Source: Artemisia argyi
Lineage: Eukaryota; Streptophyta; Magnoliopsida; Asterales; Asteraceae
Reading direction: 5' to 3'
Assembly: GCA_030686995.1 (NCBI GenBank)
Contig: CM060692.1
Span: 120,502,796 to 120,566,795 of the forward strand
DNA length: 64,000 nt
The notes under the pieces are model-generated. The model saw nothing but the letters and a program-made list of their open reading frames with translations. It searched no databases and was not told where the DNA came from. Shown here piece by piece: positions 22,528 to 34,415 of the stretch. The position numbers and the translations under genes are program-made. Within the stretch, counting starts at the first letter, position 1. Each line of letters begins with the position of its first letter.

Positions 22528-23898
22528 TTAGACGGAAGGTTTGTAATTATCTTCAAGCAAAATCTTGTTGGTACAAAGACGAGGGTCGATACCCTTGATA
22601 TCGGAAATTTGCCAAGCGATGGCACTTTTCTGCTTCTTGAGCACATCTAAGAGACGGTTCTTCTCCTCATCTTTAAGTTCTTTCGAAATTATGACGGGAA
22701 GTTTATCGGTTCCTTCTAAAAAAGAGTATTCAAGATGAGGAGATAAATCCTTGAGCTCGGGCTCTGGAGGATTCTCAGTAGATGGCTTAACTTCTTTAAC
22801 ATCGGACATTTTAAGGTCTATCGGAGGGAGAGACGGATTTGGGTCGTCATTCAACAATTTTTCAATCAAAAGAACATCTCCCTCCGGGTCGCAAACGGAA
22901 TGATCAATTTCCGGTGAAATCGAATCATTAGAAAGAAAGGCCTCGATCTCTTCTAAGATGAAATCACTTCCCTCAAACGGAGTAAGGGAAGGGGAAGGAT
23001 CGGAAATATTCGGTTCAAAAGAAGGAGTGGGATTAACACTCGAAGCATTTTCGGTAAAACCAAGTAGCTCTTGAGAATACTCCTCCGTAACTTCATCGAT
23101 AACATCAACTCGGTTCACGGAAAATTTGTCATAATCGGAGGAGTACCTTGCGGTTTGATCCAAATTAAACGTTACGGCTTCGGTACCAACGCATGGGGTA
23201 ATTTCTTCATCGTAAACATCAATTAACGCACGGCCAGTCCTTAGGAAACCTCTCCCGAGAATGAGAGGTGCCCGTGGATCGGCATCAAAATCAACAATGA
23301 CAAAATCGGCGGAAAAATGAAATTTTCCCACATTGACAAAGACATCCTCGGCTATTCCCATCGGGCGGGAAGTAGTTCAGTCGGCAAGCTCGAGGGTCAT
23401 GAAAGTCGGAGTCAAATCGGGTAAAGACAACTTTTTCCAAATGGATAACGGCATTAGGTTAATGCTAGCACCAAGATCGGCCAGGGCGAAGCATTGAACC
23501 ATCCCAGGAAAATTGCAAGGAATGAGAAATCGACTGGGGTCTTCAAGCTTTTCAGGAAGCTTTTTGAGGATAACCACCGAGCAATTTTCATTCATCTGGG
23601 TTTTTGACATTTCAAATAATTTTTCCTTGTTACTTAAAAGACCTTTTAACATTGAAGCAAATTTAGGCATCAAAAGTATAGCATCCACGAAACTTATATC
23701 AAAATGCAATTCTTGAAAAATCTGATAAAACTTTTCCATCTGGTTTTTGTCTCTCTCATGGTGCTTTTGTTCATTTAAACGTGACGGATAAGGTAATTTT
23801 GTTTTGACGGGGAATTTCTTTCTCAGTTTCGTTAACAACTTTATCTTTTCCTTTTGACGTTGGGACCACCGGAGGTTAGATGTTTTCGGTCCTTGCAT
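22528..23898 (-). pseudogene. element A pol: protease and linker
   Basis: It begins just after a frameshift near 23,890 with a basic stretch and a helical region ([19 protein letters not shown]), then [18 protein letters not shown] and the protease core [23 protein letters not shown] at 23377-23379 (Arg CGA changed) interrupts the second half, which resumes with GIAEDVFVNVGKFHFSADF and the protease flap-like LILGRGFLRTGRALIDV. A long acidic linker leads to reverse transcriptase. The core reads DLG rather than DSG/DTG, which I associate with this lineage. Confidence 0.85.
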
Positions 23899-25669
23899 TA
23901 TCAGTAGGAATTCCCGTATCCGTTGTCACCTCGGTTTCACGGGCAACTACCTTAGGAGAAGAAGAAGAAGAAGAAGAGGTAGTCGGAGCCGTTGGTCCAT
24001 CGTATGAAACACCACTCCTAGTCGTGATCGCTTTTGCATCACCCCTCGGGTTAGCGATCGTGTTGCTTGGAAGAGTACCCGAGCCCGAGGGTCGATCATT
24101 TAAAGACTTCTTCAATTCAGTCATTTGATTGATTAGCATTTTATTCATTTCCTCTTGACTTTTCATAAACTGCTTAAGTAACTCATCCGAGGATGACTGA
24201 TTTTGATTTACAACTGGATTTTGAAAATTTTGTCCACGGTTATTGTTGTTGAAACCTTGATTTTGAAAATTTTGATTTCCATGATTGTAATTCCCATGAT
24301 TAGCATTTTGAAAATTTCCATAATTTCCTTGAAAATTCTCTTGATTCGGGCCTTGACTATAATTCCCCCGATTTTGATGAAAACCTTGATTTTGATTTTG
24401 AAAACCATTGTTCATCTGGTTTTTATTTTGATTTTGGTTAAATTGATTGTTTCGGTTTTGCATGTTATGATTCACTTGATTGACTTGATTAACTTGATTC
24501 GGTTGATTGAAATCGGGTGGTCCAAGATAATTGTTAGAACGGTAGCTAAGAAGATTTCGGTCACCCTGTGGTTGGTATCCGTTACCGCCCATATTGTAGC
24601 TTCCCGAAGTAGCATACACATTCTCGTGAGTGAAGCCACCGGAGGCTGGGCACTCAAAATACGAATGAGGACCACCACAAGTCTCACAAACATGGTTGAC
24701 CATATTGACTTGATGGTTTTTAATTTGATTAGAAGATCTTTCAATAGTAATTGATTCAACTTTTTTAGTGAGAGCAGTTATAGCATTCATAACTTCATCA
24801 TTAGATTTGCTACTAGCAAATGAAGTTTGAAGCTTGTTTCTAGCTATCCTCACTTTTGCTTTGTTCTCAATAATTGTGAAAGCATCTTGAATGTTTCGGG
24901 TCAACAAGTTTCCACCCGCAGCAGAATTGAGAGAATCTTGATCGGAAAGACTCAAACCATTGTAGAAAGTATCAATCTGATGCAAAGGTGAAAACCCGTG
25001 ATTCGGACATTTTTCCAACAACTCCTTAAATCTATCCCAAGTTTCGCTGAATGATTCATCGAAAGCTTGTTGAAATCGAAAGATTTGAGTTCAGAGATTA
25101 GACGTTTTTTACAGAGGGTAAAAATGGTTCACGAACTTTGATGCAAGATCATCCCAATTATGAATGGAGTTCGGTGGTTCCTTTTCAAGCCAAGTCCGGG
25201 CTGCTCCCTTTAGGGAGAAAGGAAACAATTTCATTTTTACCACATCATACGGTACTTGGTTTAACTTAATAGTTTCAGTGATGTTGGTGGAATTCCTTAC
25301 GTGAACATAAGGATCTTCACTTTCTAAACCATGAAATGAGATACTCGTGATGATGTTGAGTAACCCGTGATTAATCTCAAATTGATTAGCAGTGATATCG
25401 AGAATCACGATGGCTCTCCTCACACCATTGAATGGTGATTGGAGTTGTTCCTCCATCGGACGTAAATCGTAAGCCGGTTGGGGTCCCATCGGAGGGATCC
25501 CGTTGTTTTGAGCACCACCCATCGGCGAGGGTCCCAAGTGTTGTTCGTTCGGGTTCATTTCCTCCGTGTTTGGGAAAAGAACTCGGTGTGTGTGACGAAA
25601 CAAACTTTTCGGATTCGAAAGTGGAGAAATAAGACGTTTAGAAGTTGAACGGGTGTTCATACACCACAA
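23876..25669 (-). pseudogene. element A gag
   Basis: The gag of an Athila-like element. The first part (from 25,669; likely start MNTRSTSKRL a few codons in) has the retrotransposon gag core with KGAARTWLEKEPPNSI and DDLASKFVNHFYP. Two stops follow, TAA at 25109-25111 and TGA at 25091-25093 (CGA changed). The frame resumes as [20 protein letters not shown], then [17 protein letters not shown], a zinc-binding [13 protein letters not shown], and a remarkable Asn/Gln-rich tail ([19 protein letters not shown]) before a Ser-rich end. It is frameshifted against the protease frame near 23,890. Confidence 0.85.
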
Positions 25670-26170
25670 AAATCACAAATTTGAAAAATAAAAGGAAAAT
25701 CAAATTGAAAATGAAAATGAAAATCTTTTTGTATTTTTTATATTTTTTAAAAGCAAAATTCAAAAACTTATACTTTTATTCTCTTTTTTCAAACGTTACG
25801 TTAATCGTAACCGTTTCCTTCAAATCTACTCGCGACAGAACGGGAGAGAAGAGTGTTTCTCTCTTCAGCTTGCAATTTAATGTCAAAGCTTATGGTATTT
25901 TCCGCTTATTCGGTTGTAGAATTTAAAGTAATCTGATTAGCAACTAATTTCACGCGTTCTTAGATTGGGAAGCTTATTTGGTTTACAACGCCCCCCTTCC
26001 ACGGGAGAGTCGATGCTGTAACTTTCTTTTTGGTATTTTTGAATACACTTTAGGAAAAGGGTTTTTGATTTTTCAATTTTTTTTTTTTTTTGGTTTTTAT
26101 AGAAAATATATACAAGGAAGGTTTTCAAAACACAATTTCGAAAAAACGAAAATCAAAAATTCACTTCAAC
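25670..26170 (-). other. untranslated leader of element A
   Basis: 500 bases between primer site and gag with poly-T/A runs and no supportable ORF. Contains a run of about 14 T at 26,079-26,092. Confidence 0.6.
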
Positions 26171-26190
26171 CTTCCCCGGCAGCGGCGCCA
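26171..26190 (-). other. primer binding site of element A
   Basis: TGGCGCCGCTGCCGGGGAAG on the minus strand, close to the TGGCGCCGTTGCCGGGGA site that Athila elements share, usually assigned to aspartate tRNA. Element D in this window has the unmutated form at 51,321. Confidence 0.9.
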
Positions 26191-26199
26191 AAATTTTGG

Positions 26200-29100
26200 T
26201 GTGATAAAATCAAATCAAAGTATATATAGTTATAGTATTACTCAAAGAAATCCGCAAGAAATACGGATAACTCGAGGTCGTAGTCCGTGTGAAGGATGAA
26301 TGGAATATCGAATTCCCGGTTCCTGAAATGTGTTGTGAAAGTGGTAAAAAGTTATTTGAATGAGATTACACTAATTAATATGAAAATGAAGTACAATTAA
26401 TCACTTAAGCACGTAATTCAAGTAAACAAACTAAAAACGTAACATAGAATTAAAAACCGTAAGCTTAAACGCAAAATAAACGTTAACGCGCGAAATAAAA
26501 CATGAAATTTAAGCTACACAAATCCTACGGACTTGAAAATAATTTTCCTAAGTTAAAAATGATAAAAGTAAATTTTGAGAAAAAGAAAAATATTTTTTTG
26601 ACTTTTTATTTAATTTTTATAAATTAAAAACTAATTTAACTAATTAAAAATTAAAAGAAAATGCAAATTAAGTGAGAAAAATGCAAAATAAATTTTTAAA
26701 ATTCTAAAATAACTAAAAAGTAATTTTAAAACTGAAAACTAATTTTTTTGGCTTTTTGTATAATTTTTAGGAATTAAAAACTAATTAAAAAGTGAGAAAA
26801 ATGTAAAGAAAATTAAAAATAAATGGGAAAACGCAAAATTAATTTCTAAAATTCTAAAATAAATGAAAACTAATTTCTAAAATATTTTTGGATTTTTTTA
26901 GGCTTTTTCTGATTTTTTTTGGGATTTTTAGTAATTAAAAAGTATTAAAAATTGATTAAAAACTAAAATTAAATAAGAAAAATAGCAAATGACTTCAGAA
27001 AAATATGAAAAATTTAAGGAAAATCTAAAATAATATTCTAATACTAGGAAAAATTTAAAATTTGATAAATAAGAATTGGAATTGCTTATGAGCTTAAAAC
27101 AGCTTATGTTGAAGTGCTTATTGATAAGCACTTTGACCAAAACTTAACCAAACTTTGACCAAATACTTTTATGACTAAAATGTGTTCAAAGGAACAAAAT
27201 GTAGACCAATTTATACTCAAAAATACAGATTATGGCTCAAACAATTAGAAATAAGCAATTGGAAATAAGCAATAAGCAAGCAGAGATGGCTTATAAGCGA
27301 AAGCTTCTGAGAACAACAACTTGAGGTACAAATGGACTCAAATTAATCACAAACCACAAGTTTGAATCAATTAATCACTATTGCAGGCCTTATAATGAAA
27401 ACAGAAACTTGTATGGAGTATGGACCACTCAATAAGACAAGTAAATAAGCTTGAGCAAATAAGCTCAGAAGGAAAAACTTATGGGGGCAAAAGTTTGTCT
27501 AACCAACTGAGATTCCAAATACACCAATTGTTTTGATTTTACTACTCAAACACAAGACTAAATGATGCTATGCAAACTGATGAATCAGAATGGTGCAGGG
27601 GAGTAAGCAGTTTAATCAGACAACTTAAAACCTCAATTTCAATAAGTAAACAAGTTCCAAACTGAAATTTTCTTTTTGATGTTGTTTCCCTTGCTGCCAA
27701 ACTTCACAATTTCACTTATCAAAAGTATTCCCAAATAATTTTAAACCCTAGAATTGCTATCAAAGTTGTGATCAAAAACTGAACAATCACTATTTTGACT
27801 CTTTAATTGACTGAGACTTTTGACCAATATGAAGTTTGATTGCTAAATTCTGAATGAAATTATGATATTAGCCTAGAGTTTGAGTTAATTAAGTAAAAAC
27901 ACAAGCTTATGCAGCTACTTATGAGATTATGCCACTAACTACCTAACTTACTAACTGATATGACTAAGTGAAAGTTAATTTTGACTTTTTGTATGATAAT
28001 ACTACTAAATTAAGCTTAACTGAACTTACTAATACCCTAAGTATGTTACCTAAACACTTTATACCCTCTGAATCAATGATAATACCAGCAAACCTCTCAA
28101 ATCCAAACACCCCTATAAGTGACAGAATTGAGCTTATATGTAACAAATGAACCTCAATGCAATTCCAAACACCAAGTCAGTAACAAAACAGATTAAATAA
28201 GCTAATAATGAAGCAAAAACTCAGATCTCAGATATCAAATACCACAGAAGCACATATCCAATATAATAGCAGAATTATGAAACAGTGAATAACTCAAATC
28301 AAACTAAGTTCATATAGCAAAATTAACTTTGACAAGGCTAAACTACAATGCAAATATCAATTAAGACAGAAATAATCAATACTAATAAGCTATGCTACTA
28401 CTAATATGATTATGCAAATGAAATTTAAATTGGAACTTACAAACAATAGCCCCCTCAGCTCAACAGAGGGGGTTCACTAAGCTTGCCTATTTTTTGACAG
28501 GCCAATGGGTCTCCTTATTGGCTGCCTTGATTCCACAAATAAGCTGGCTTAATTGAATAAGCTGATATTTGACTTTGTTTGACTTTTATGAAAATTAAGA
28601 GAACTAATTAAGTAAGCTCACAAAAAGCTATGAGGAAGCTTATATGAGATTATGATAACAGAAAATAAGCTTGTTTGAAGCTTAAATTGAGATTGAAACA
28701 ATATTTTTTTTTGATTTTTTTTTTTTTTTTTTTTTTGGATTTTCAATATATGTTGAAACAGAAACTTAAGAGATATATTGAAACAAACTACAAGCTACTG
28801 ATTTAAACTAATATAAAGTAAATATTGAGATTAAACTAAAATGAAAATTAGAACAATAAGCTGTAACTAAAATTGAATTATATTAATAAAGAGAAATTGA
28901 GTACAACTGCTTGGAATGAAAAAAACAGAAACTTAAACACAAAATGATAAAAACCTACTACAAAACTACACACTGACTCTGTGATGCAAAGGGGTATATA
29001 TAGGCTTGAAGCTTGAGGCTCTTGGATGCTTCTAGGAGTCCAGCTCAACAATCCGTGTCCATTTGTGTTTGTTTGAGTCAATATTGTCCATCAGATCACA

Positions 29101-29989
29101 CTTGATCCCCAATCCTCATCTCTCAGCCCTTGGATCATCATTTCCCAATCATTTGACGCGTTTATACACACGAATCACTGGCATGGCAAGTCTGCCATGT
29201 CAGAATTCTTCTAGAAACGCCCGTGCAATGACTCTATTTTCCTTAATCGCAATTAATTGGGATTTATTATGGGGGAACAGTAAATTAGGGTTCTTGTTTC
29301 TGGGTTTGGGGTAAAATGGGGGGCGGGTAAATTTGTTTTGGGGTTTTTTATTATTTGGGGTGTGTTGACCGGGTATTAGAGAGTTGACCGGGTAAGTGTT
29401 GGGTGGACCGGGTAATGGGAAGTGTGGTGATTGGCTTGTGTTTTTGGGCTTGGTTAAATTAGTTTGGATCCAGTTGTAGTGTAAGGTTTTTAATAGTAGT
29501 TTTGTTTACAAGGACCAATGTTGTAATTATGGAAACCATGGGGACCAATTCTGTAAATCTCCAAGATTAATTTCCAAGGGCTTGTAATGTAATTCTCTGA
29601 TTTATGAGGGACCATATTTGATTTTTCTTCAAGAATTTCTCCAAAGGACCAATTATGTCATTTCTTGAAAGATGAAGGACTAAAATTGCCAATCTCTCCA
29701 AACTTTGATCAGGGACCATTTATGCAACTTTATGATTCTCTGAGGACTTCCTATGACATTTTGAGCTTTCTTTGATCATTATGCTTCCCCGGCTCCGGCT
29801 TTTGACCTTTTTCCATTCTCATGCTCGTTTTTGTCGGTTTTGGCTTTGTTTTTGTCCATTTTTCACAAATCCGTTCCTGCACATACACAAATACAAAAAC
29901 ACACATTCTCTTGGCATATTTGGTTAGTATTTGGTGTATTTGGTCTGATTTAAGGCCTAAAAAGGATGTGTGAATAAGCACACATCACA
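26200..29989 (-). repeat. proposed 5' LTR of element A
   Basis: Candidate ends on the minus strand are TGTGATGTGTGCTTATTC at 29,989 and GATTTTATCACA at 26,200 (or two bases further in on each side). They lie 9-11 bases from the primer site and form a TGTGAT..ATCACA inverted pair. Length is about 3.8 kb, long for the family, so an internal insertion cannot be excluded. The U3 part (about 1 kb) carries repeated GGACCAAT / GGACCAT sites. The remainder is AT-rich with a very high count of ATAAGC/GCTTAT. A hairpin CCCCCTC..GAGGGGG lies at 28,451-28,471 and a long T run at 28,718-28,737. No partner LTR is present to prove the limits. Confidence 0.5.
28995..29002 (-). promoter_or_regulatory. TATA box of element A LTR
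   Basis: CCTATATATACCCC on the minus strand, about 990 bases inside the LTR start. The element D LTR has its TATA box at almost the same depth (about 1,020 bases), which supports both LTR models. Confidence 0.5.
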
Positions 29990-30065
29990 TCACCACCAAA
30001 ACTTAAATCCCTGAAAGTCAAACCATCTCTCATGATACATAAACCCATGTTCATCCTTGTGTTTC

Positions 30066-30382
30066 TATTTGAATCAAAGGGCAACTGTCTTATCCATATT
30101 CTCATAAACATGTTTGTCCATGTAGTCAAAAGTCAAGTGAATTTCATTATGAAATGCGTCTTTTCCACTTCCTAGCAAGTGAAGAAAACAAAGAAGATAT
30201 CCAAGCTTCAAGTGTTGTCGAGTCATCACCACCTTATCCATGTGAATTTCATTATGAAATGCGTCACTTCCACTTTCTAGCATGGGAAGAACACAAAGAA
30301 GATATCCAAGCTTCAAGTGTTGTCGAGTCATCACCACCTCATTTCATATATCCACCTTCGGTCGTCAACCAACAAAACACCT
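30066..30382 (+). CDS. hypothetical ORF with a 35-residue tandem repeat
   Basis: An open frame of about 105 codons; the first Met is at 30,154. It contains two tandem units of 35 residues, each reading (C/S)EFHYEMR.FHFLA.EE.KEDIQ then ASSVVESSPP. The unit length of 105 bases keeps the frame, and differences between units include silent changes. I do not recognise the protein. It lies between the element A LTR and a set of purine-rich repeats, so it may be the tail of another retroelement rather than a host gene. Confidence 0.35.
30137..30346. repeat. 105-bp tandem duplication
   Basis: Units 30,137-30,241 and 30,242-30,346 share long identical blocks (for example AAGAAGATATCCAAGCTTCA) with a handful of substitutions. 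Confidence 0.9.
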
Positions 30383-30770
30383 AAAAAACTCATGATTCCT
30401 AATCATCCACCTTTGTCAAATGATATATTAATCAAAACCATATTTGTCAACCTTTTGTCATCACCTCCCCTTTCCATTCATGCTCATCCTTTCTCATTCT
30501 TCTACGTTTTTAAAAGAACGTACCATTTTCATCTTCATTTTCTTTTGACTCTTTTATTTCGGTCAAATTTTTTCATTGAGTCCTAATCATTGCATGTGTC
30601 ATATTTTTAGTGCATATACCTCATACGTCCATATATTGTTCCCCTATTAGTGTCATGCAAATATCTATCTATCATCATTATATATGTGTGCACTTGTCTA
30701 CTGTCTTTGTTTTGTAGGATTACTTCATCGCTCAATTCTTTGGTAGCCGAAACAAGTTTTGAGCATACAC

Positions 30771-30815
30771 GAAGGGGGAGTGTACACCAAGGGGGAGCAT
30801 ACACCAAGGGGGTGC
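30771..30815 (+). repeat. triple purine-rich repeat, PPT-like
   Basis: Three close copies of (A/C)AAGGGGGAG/T separated by TGTACACC and CATACACC. The pattern resembles polypurine tracts near a 3' LTR, but no LTR follows; the CACTA-like terminus starts 18 bases further on. The rest of 30,383-30,770 shows no gene. Confidence 0.5.
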
Positions 30816-30832
30816 ATTGGCTATGTGTATTT

Positions 30833-31090
30833 CACTACTACAAAAAAGCTAATAGAAACCGGTCAAAAAGGCCTATGAAGAGTGGTTTTGGAACCACTCA
30901 CTGAAGGGGGTATCTCCATGATAAAAACATATAGAAACCGGTTTGTCAACCGATCTCTATTAGAAGCATCGACATTGGTTTTCTCTTTAAAATCGGTTCT
31001 CCATTTTAGAGTAGACAAACATATTTTTATTAGACATTGACACCGGTTCTCCCACAACCTGTCTTTATATAAACATTCAACCTATCTTTA
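30833..31090 (+). mobile_element. CACTA (En/Spm-type) terminus
   Basis: Begins CACTACTACAAAAAAGC, typical of CACTA terminal repeats. It is followed within 230 bases by subterminal repeats around a CCGGT core: AGAAACCGGTCA, AGAAACCGGTTTG, AAATCGGTTCTC and ACACCGGTTCTCC, in both orientations. No opposite terminus was found in the window, so either the element is truncated or its other end has decayed. No transposase is seen. Confidence 0.6.
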
Positions 31091-31217
31091 TATATATTAA
31101 AAAAATATGTTTTTAACTAAAAACCTGTCTTTTTATTAAATTAATTTTATTAAAAAATTATTTCTAAAATTTTCCAATAAATTGGAAAATTTTAGAAAAT
31201 AATTTTTTTAATAAATG

Positions 31218-31327
<110 letters not shown>

Positions 31328-31434
31328 CAGGATGTACATGGCGTCATCAATGCCACATATGCAACCATAACGCCACCTCAACGCCACTGGATGCCACCTA
31401 AGCAACATGCCACGTAAGCATGCCACGTACGCAA

Positions 31435-31632
31435 CATTTTATCATTTATTTAATTTTTTTTTATTCCGGATTTAATTTAGCCAGAAATTTTGAGTAATTA
31501 ATTACCGTTTATTTAAATTTTGTATTTTTCAGAATTTTTAAGTGCCCAGGATTTTGCAAATACATTTTATCATTTATTTAAATTATGTATTATGCCGGAT
31601 TTAATTTAGCCATAAATTTTGTGTGTTTAATT
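31435..31632. repeat. direct repeat pair in AT-rich spacer
   Basis: Two copies of a ~65-bp segment containing ATTTTATCATTTATTTAAAT and later CCGGATTTAATTTAGCCA start at 31,435 and 31,564. They are diverged and of unknown origin, possibly the body of the CACTA-like element. Confidence 0.7.
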
Positions 31633-31654
31633 TGTCCAAAAAATGCATGATATT

Positions 31655-31708
31655 GGATTCGAATCTGGGTTGTAAATAAGTGCTTCATATCTTTTAACCA
31701 CTGCACCA
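31655..31708 (-). other. tRNA-like (pol III promoter-like) module
   Basis: On the minus strand TTGGTGCAGTGGTTAA matches the A-box pattern and, about 33 bases on, GATTCGAATCC matches a B box. The spacing fits a tRNA body but the cloverleaf is not complete. It is best read as the head of a tRNA-derived SINE or a similar relic. Confidence 0.5.
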
Positions 31709-32172
31709 ACACAATGTTTTGAATTTATTTTGCAACTTATTATCTATAAAGGCATCCAATCCTTTCTAAAAGGCATCTAATCGTATTTTAGAATTTTATT
31801 CATGATTACAAAAAAAACTGAATATTTTACGTATAATTTAATTATGAACTAATTACGGTTTACAGAATTTTAACCTAATATATCACCAAATCATTTAATT
31901 ATGTACGTATTATTTAATTGTGTACGTATCATTTAATAATAACCGTGTATCCAAATCATTTAATTATGTGCTATGTTTCTTAATTTATAATGGATATTCA
32001 CTGATTAATTAGGAGATAAGTTTAGAAACGATTTTGTGATATATTTTAAAACCTTTCAAACTCTTTTTGATAAGCACGATCCTAAATATTCGTACCCTAA
32101 TTATGCAGTATATATACAGAATTTCTCATTCCTCTATAAGCATGCGAACGATATACACAAACAAAATAAAAA

Positions 32173-34049
32173 ATGCCGCGACAAAGGCATTTGTTGCGGA
32201 TTTCTAATGCTGAAAAAAACCAAAAACGTGATAATTCGATGCAAGGTATTCTTCTACATCGAAAACTGGTGTAATACTATTTGTTATATTGATGTTATAA
32301 TTCGTGTCATTTTATAAATTCGCAGCGTCTAAGCCACCAGAAGAATCTGCTTCACAAGGCATGAAGATCTTAAAAAATACAACTTCTGGTATATGAATTG
32401 CTAATTAATTTAGAGATATTGTTTGATATATTATATATTTGGCATATATATGTGTTAGTTTTTACAATTTTAAAAGGTTCCAAAAAGCAAGGCACACAAA
32501 TTGAGTCTGTCATTATCGAAGGTCATATGCCAGTAATGTGTCCACAAGGTATTAATGTTTTCTTTTAATAGTAGATGTATTATGTTTTAATTTTAATAAC
32601 CAATAAACACTTTAGTTTAAATACAGGCTGTCTAAAGGTAAGATGGTTAGTTATTGTATTTGAAGAACTATGGTGGAGGTTTTTGCTTTGGTTTGGCTGG
32701 ACAAAAAATAAAAGTACGAATCCTTTTCTCAAAACCCTAATGATCTAATGTTTATTGTATTTACAACACTCTATGTATTTATATTAATTTTTCTTTTACG
32801 TTGTATTAATAAAAAATATCGTAAAGACAATAGCAGCACGCCATCCAGTCCGCCTATGTTTGAAGCTGACACACCAACCAGACAGTCACAAGGTAATTTT
32901 ATGTGTTTTTGTTGTGCTTATGTTGATGCACGTTTTATCTATATATTATCCGTTGCTATTATCATGGTTTTTTAATAGAGTTTCGAGGTTCATCTATAGT
33001 TGGAAAGCATCCACCATCTAATGAAGCACAACATAAGCATGAAAACACTAACGTTAATTCTTCGGACTTTCAAACTCAAACTCAAGGTATTGTGGTTATT
33101 AAAAGTACATTATTTTGGTTTTAAAAATTATATATGTTCGGAATGATCTGTTTTCAGCTATTGTATTTTAAAACATGATGTCCTTTATGTTTGAAAGTTT
33201 TGCGCTATGTAGGAACTTGAAATACCATGTTTCTTATGTTCTTACATAATCAGCATGTAGTAATCTTGATAGTTTAACCCTACAAATTTATGATTTTGTG
33301 TCACATGAACCCATAAACTTTATCTACAAATATCAATAAATGTATTTTTGAAAATCATGCAATATGTTTTTATATATACACGATACGTTGTTTTTGTATT
33401 TATTAAATGACTACACAGTGTTACCAACAATGTACATATATGTTTGTAAATATCCATTATATTAATTATTCAATGAAAGTAACTGTTTAATGTATTATTT
33501 TTGATTATTGCATTTACAGAGGGGATGTACAGTCCATATACTTATGATTATGTAGAATCAAAAATTGACGTATCTTACACACGTCTGCTTGAGAACCTAT
33601 GGAATCATGAATTAAAATCACTATGTGAGGAAATGGTTGCCACAGATGATGAAAGCATGATGCGTTTAATTCAGGGAGACGAAACTATATATGAATCATC
33701 ATATTCTGTTTCCCGGGACGGCTCAAACACAAACCTACATGATTCTATTCATTATACAAATTTCCTAAACATTGTACGGATCTACAGTCTTCCGCAACAT
33801 ACAATAAAGTTAAAGATTGGTAGTCATGTAATGTTAACCCAAGACATTAATCGAAGAGTGGGTTTATTGCACGGTACAAGGCTACAAGTGCTAAGGTTGG
33901 GTGCCAATGTTATCGAAGCGAAGATCATATCTGGTGAAAATGTTGGTATGATTTGTTGTATTCCACGTATGCTAATAATCTCTTCGGGAACAAAGAATTC
34001 CTTCAAATTAGATAGAAGACAATTTCCTTTTAAAGTATGTTTATTGTAA
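32173..34049 (+). CDS. multi-exon gene model X1 with a PIF1-helicase-like tail
   Basis: The model starts at ATG 32173, about 60 bases after a TATA box (TATATATA, 32,109). Exons that chain in frame are 32173-32245, 32326-32388, 32477-32548, then 32827-32892, 32979-33086 and 33520-34049; the link between 32,549 and 32,826 is uncertain. All internal introns are phase 1, the internal exons are 63, 72, 66 and 108 bases long, and several donors read CAAG|GTA. The N-terminal part is Ser/Gln/Lys-rich and unknown. The last exon encodes NFLNIVRIYSLPQHTIKLKIG..GLLHGTRL..CIPRMLI..RRQFPFK, the C-terminal part of PIF1-like helicases as in Helitrons. The ATPase motifs are absent, so the helicase is a fragment. 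Possibly a Helitron-made chimera. Confidence 0.5.
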
Positions 34050-34415
34050 TGAGTAGAATTAATTGATTTGAACTTTATTTCATAAGCATTTAATGGTTCA
34101 ATGTTTTATTTATTTAATGTTCTGTATTGTTACATGCAAATAACCCACTTTAATTAAAATAACCTTTGTTAGACTTGATTGTATCAATGTTGATTTACAA
34201 CGACATTCTATATAACATATTTATATTTATACGTCATCATAATATATGTTTTAAAAATCATTCATATATATACACATACAAAAACAATTTATGTAAAAAA
34301 GGTTAGTACATATACAATTTTTTTATACAATTTTAACTATAAATAATCATGTAGAAAAATACAACTTATAATATGAAGATAAAAAGTTAAAACAAATGCT
34401 AATAATATCCATTAA

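Larger units (their letters stand above)
21038..29989 (-). mobile_element. Athila-like Gypsy retrotransposon A, 5' part
   Basis: Minus-strand Ty3/Gypsy element: long 5' LTR, aspartate-tRNA-type primer site, gag, protease, reverse transcriptase and RNase H, then cut by element B. Integrase and the 3' LTR must lie left of the window. The style of the pol motifs ([42 protein letters not shown]) is that of the Athila branch. The reading frame is broken by several stops and at least two frameshifts, so this is an old copy. Confidence 0.88.

Noticed and set aside
24203..24754. Ile/Leu/Val-rich plus-strand ORF looking like a membrane protein
   Set aside because: It is the antisense of the Asn/Gln-rich tail of Athila gag; AAT/CAA codons read backwards give Ile and Leu.
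32036..32317. 93-codon ORF MIYFKTFQTLFDKHD...
   Set aside because: Overlaps the TATA box and first exon of X1 in another frame; no domain. I preferred the ATG at 32173 because its exon chains in phase with the following exons.
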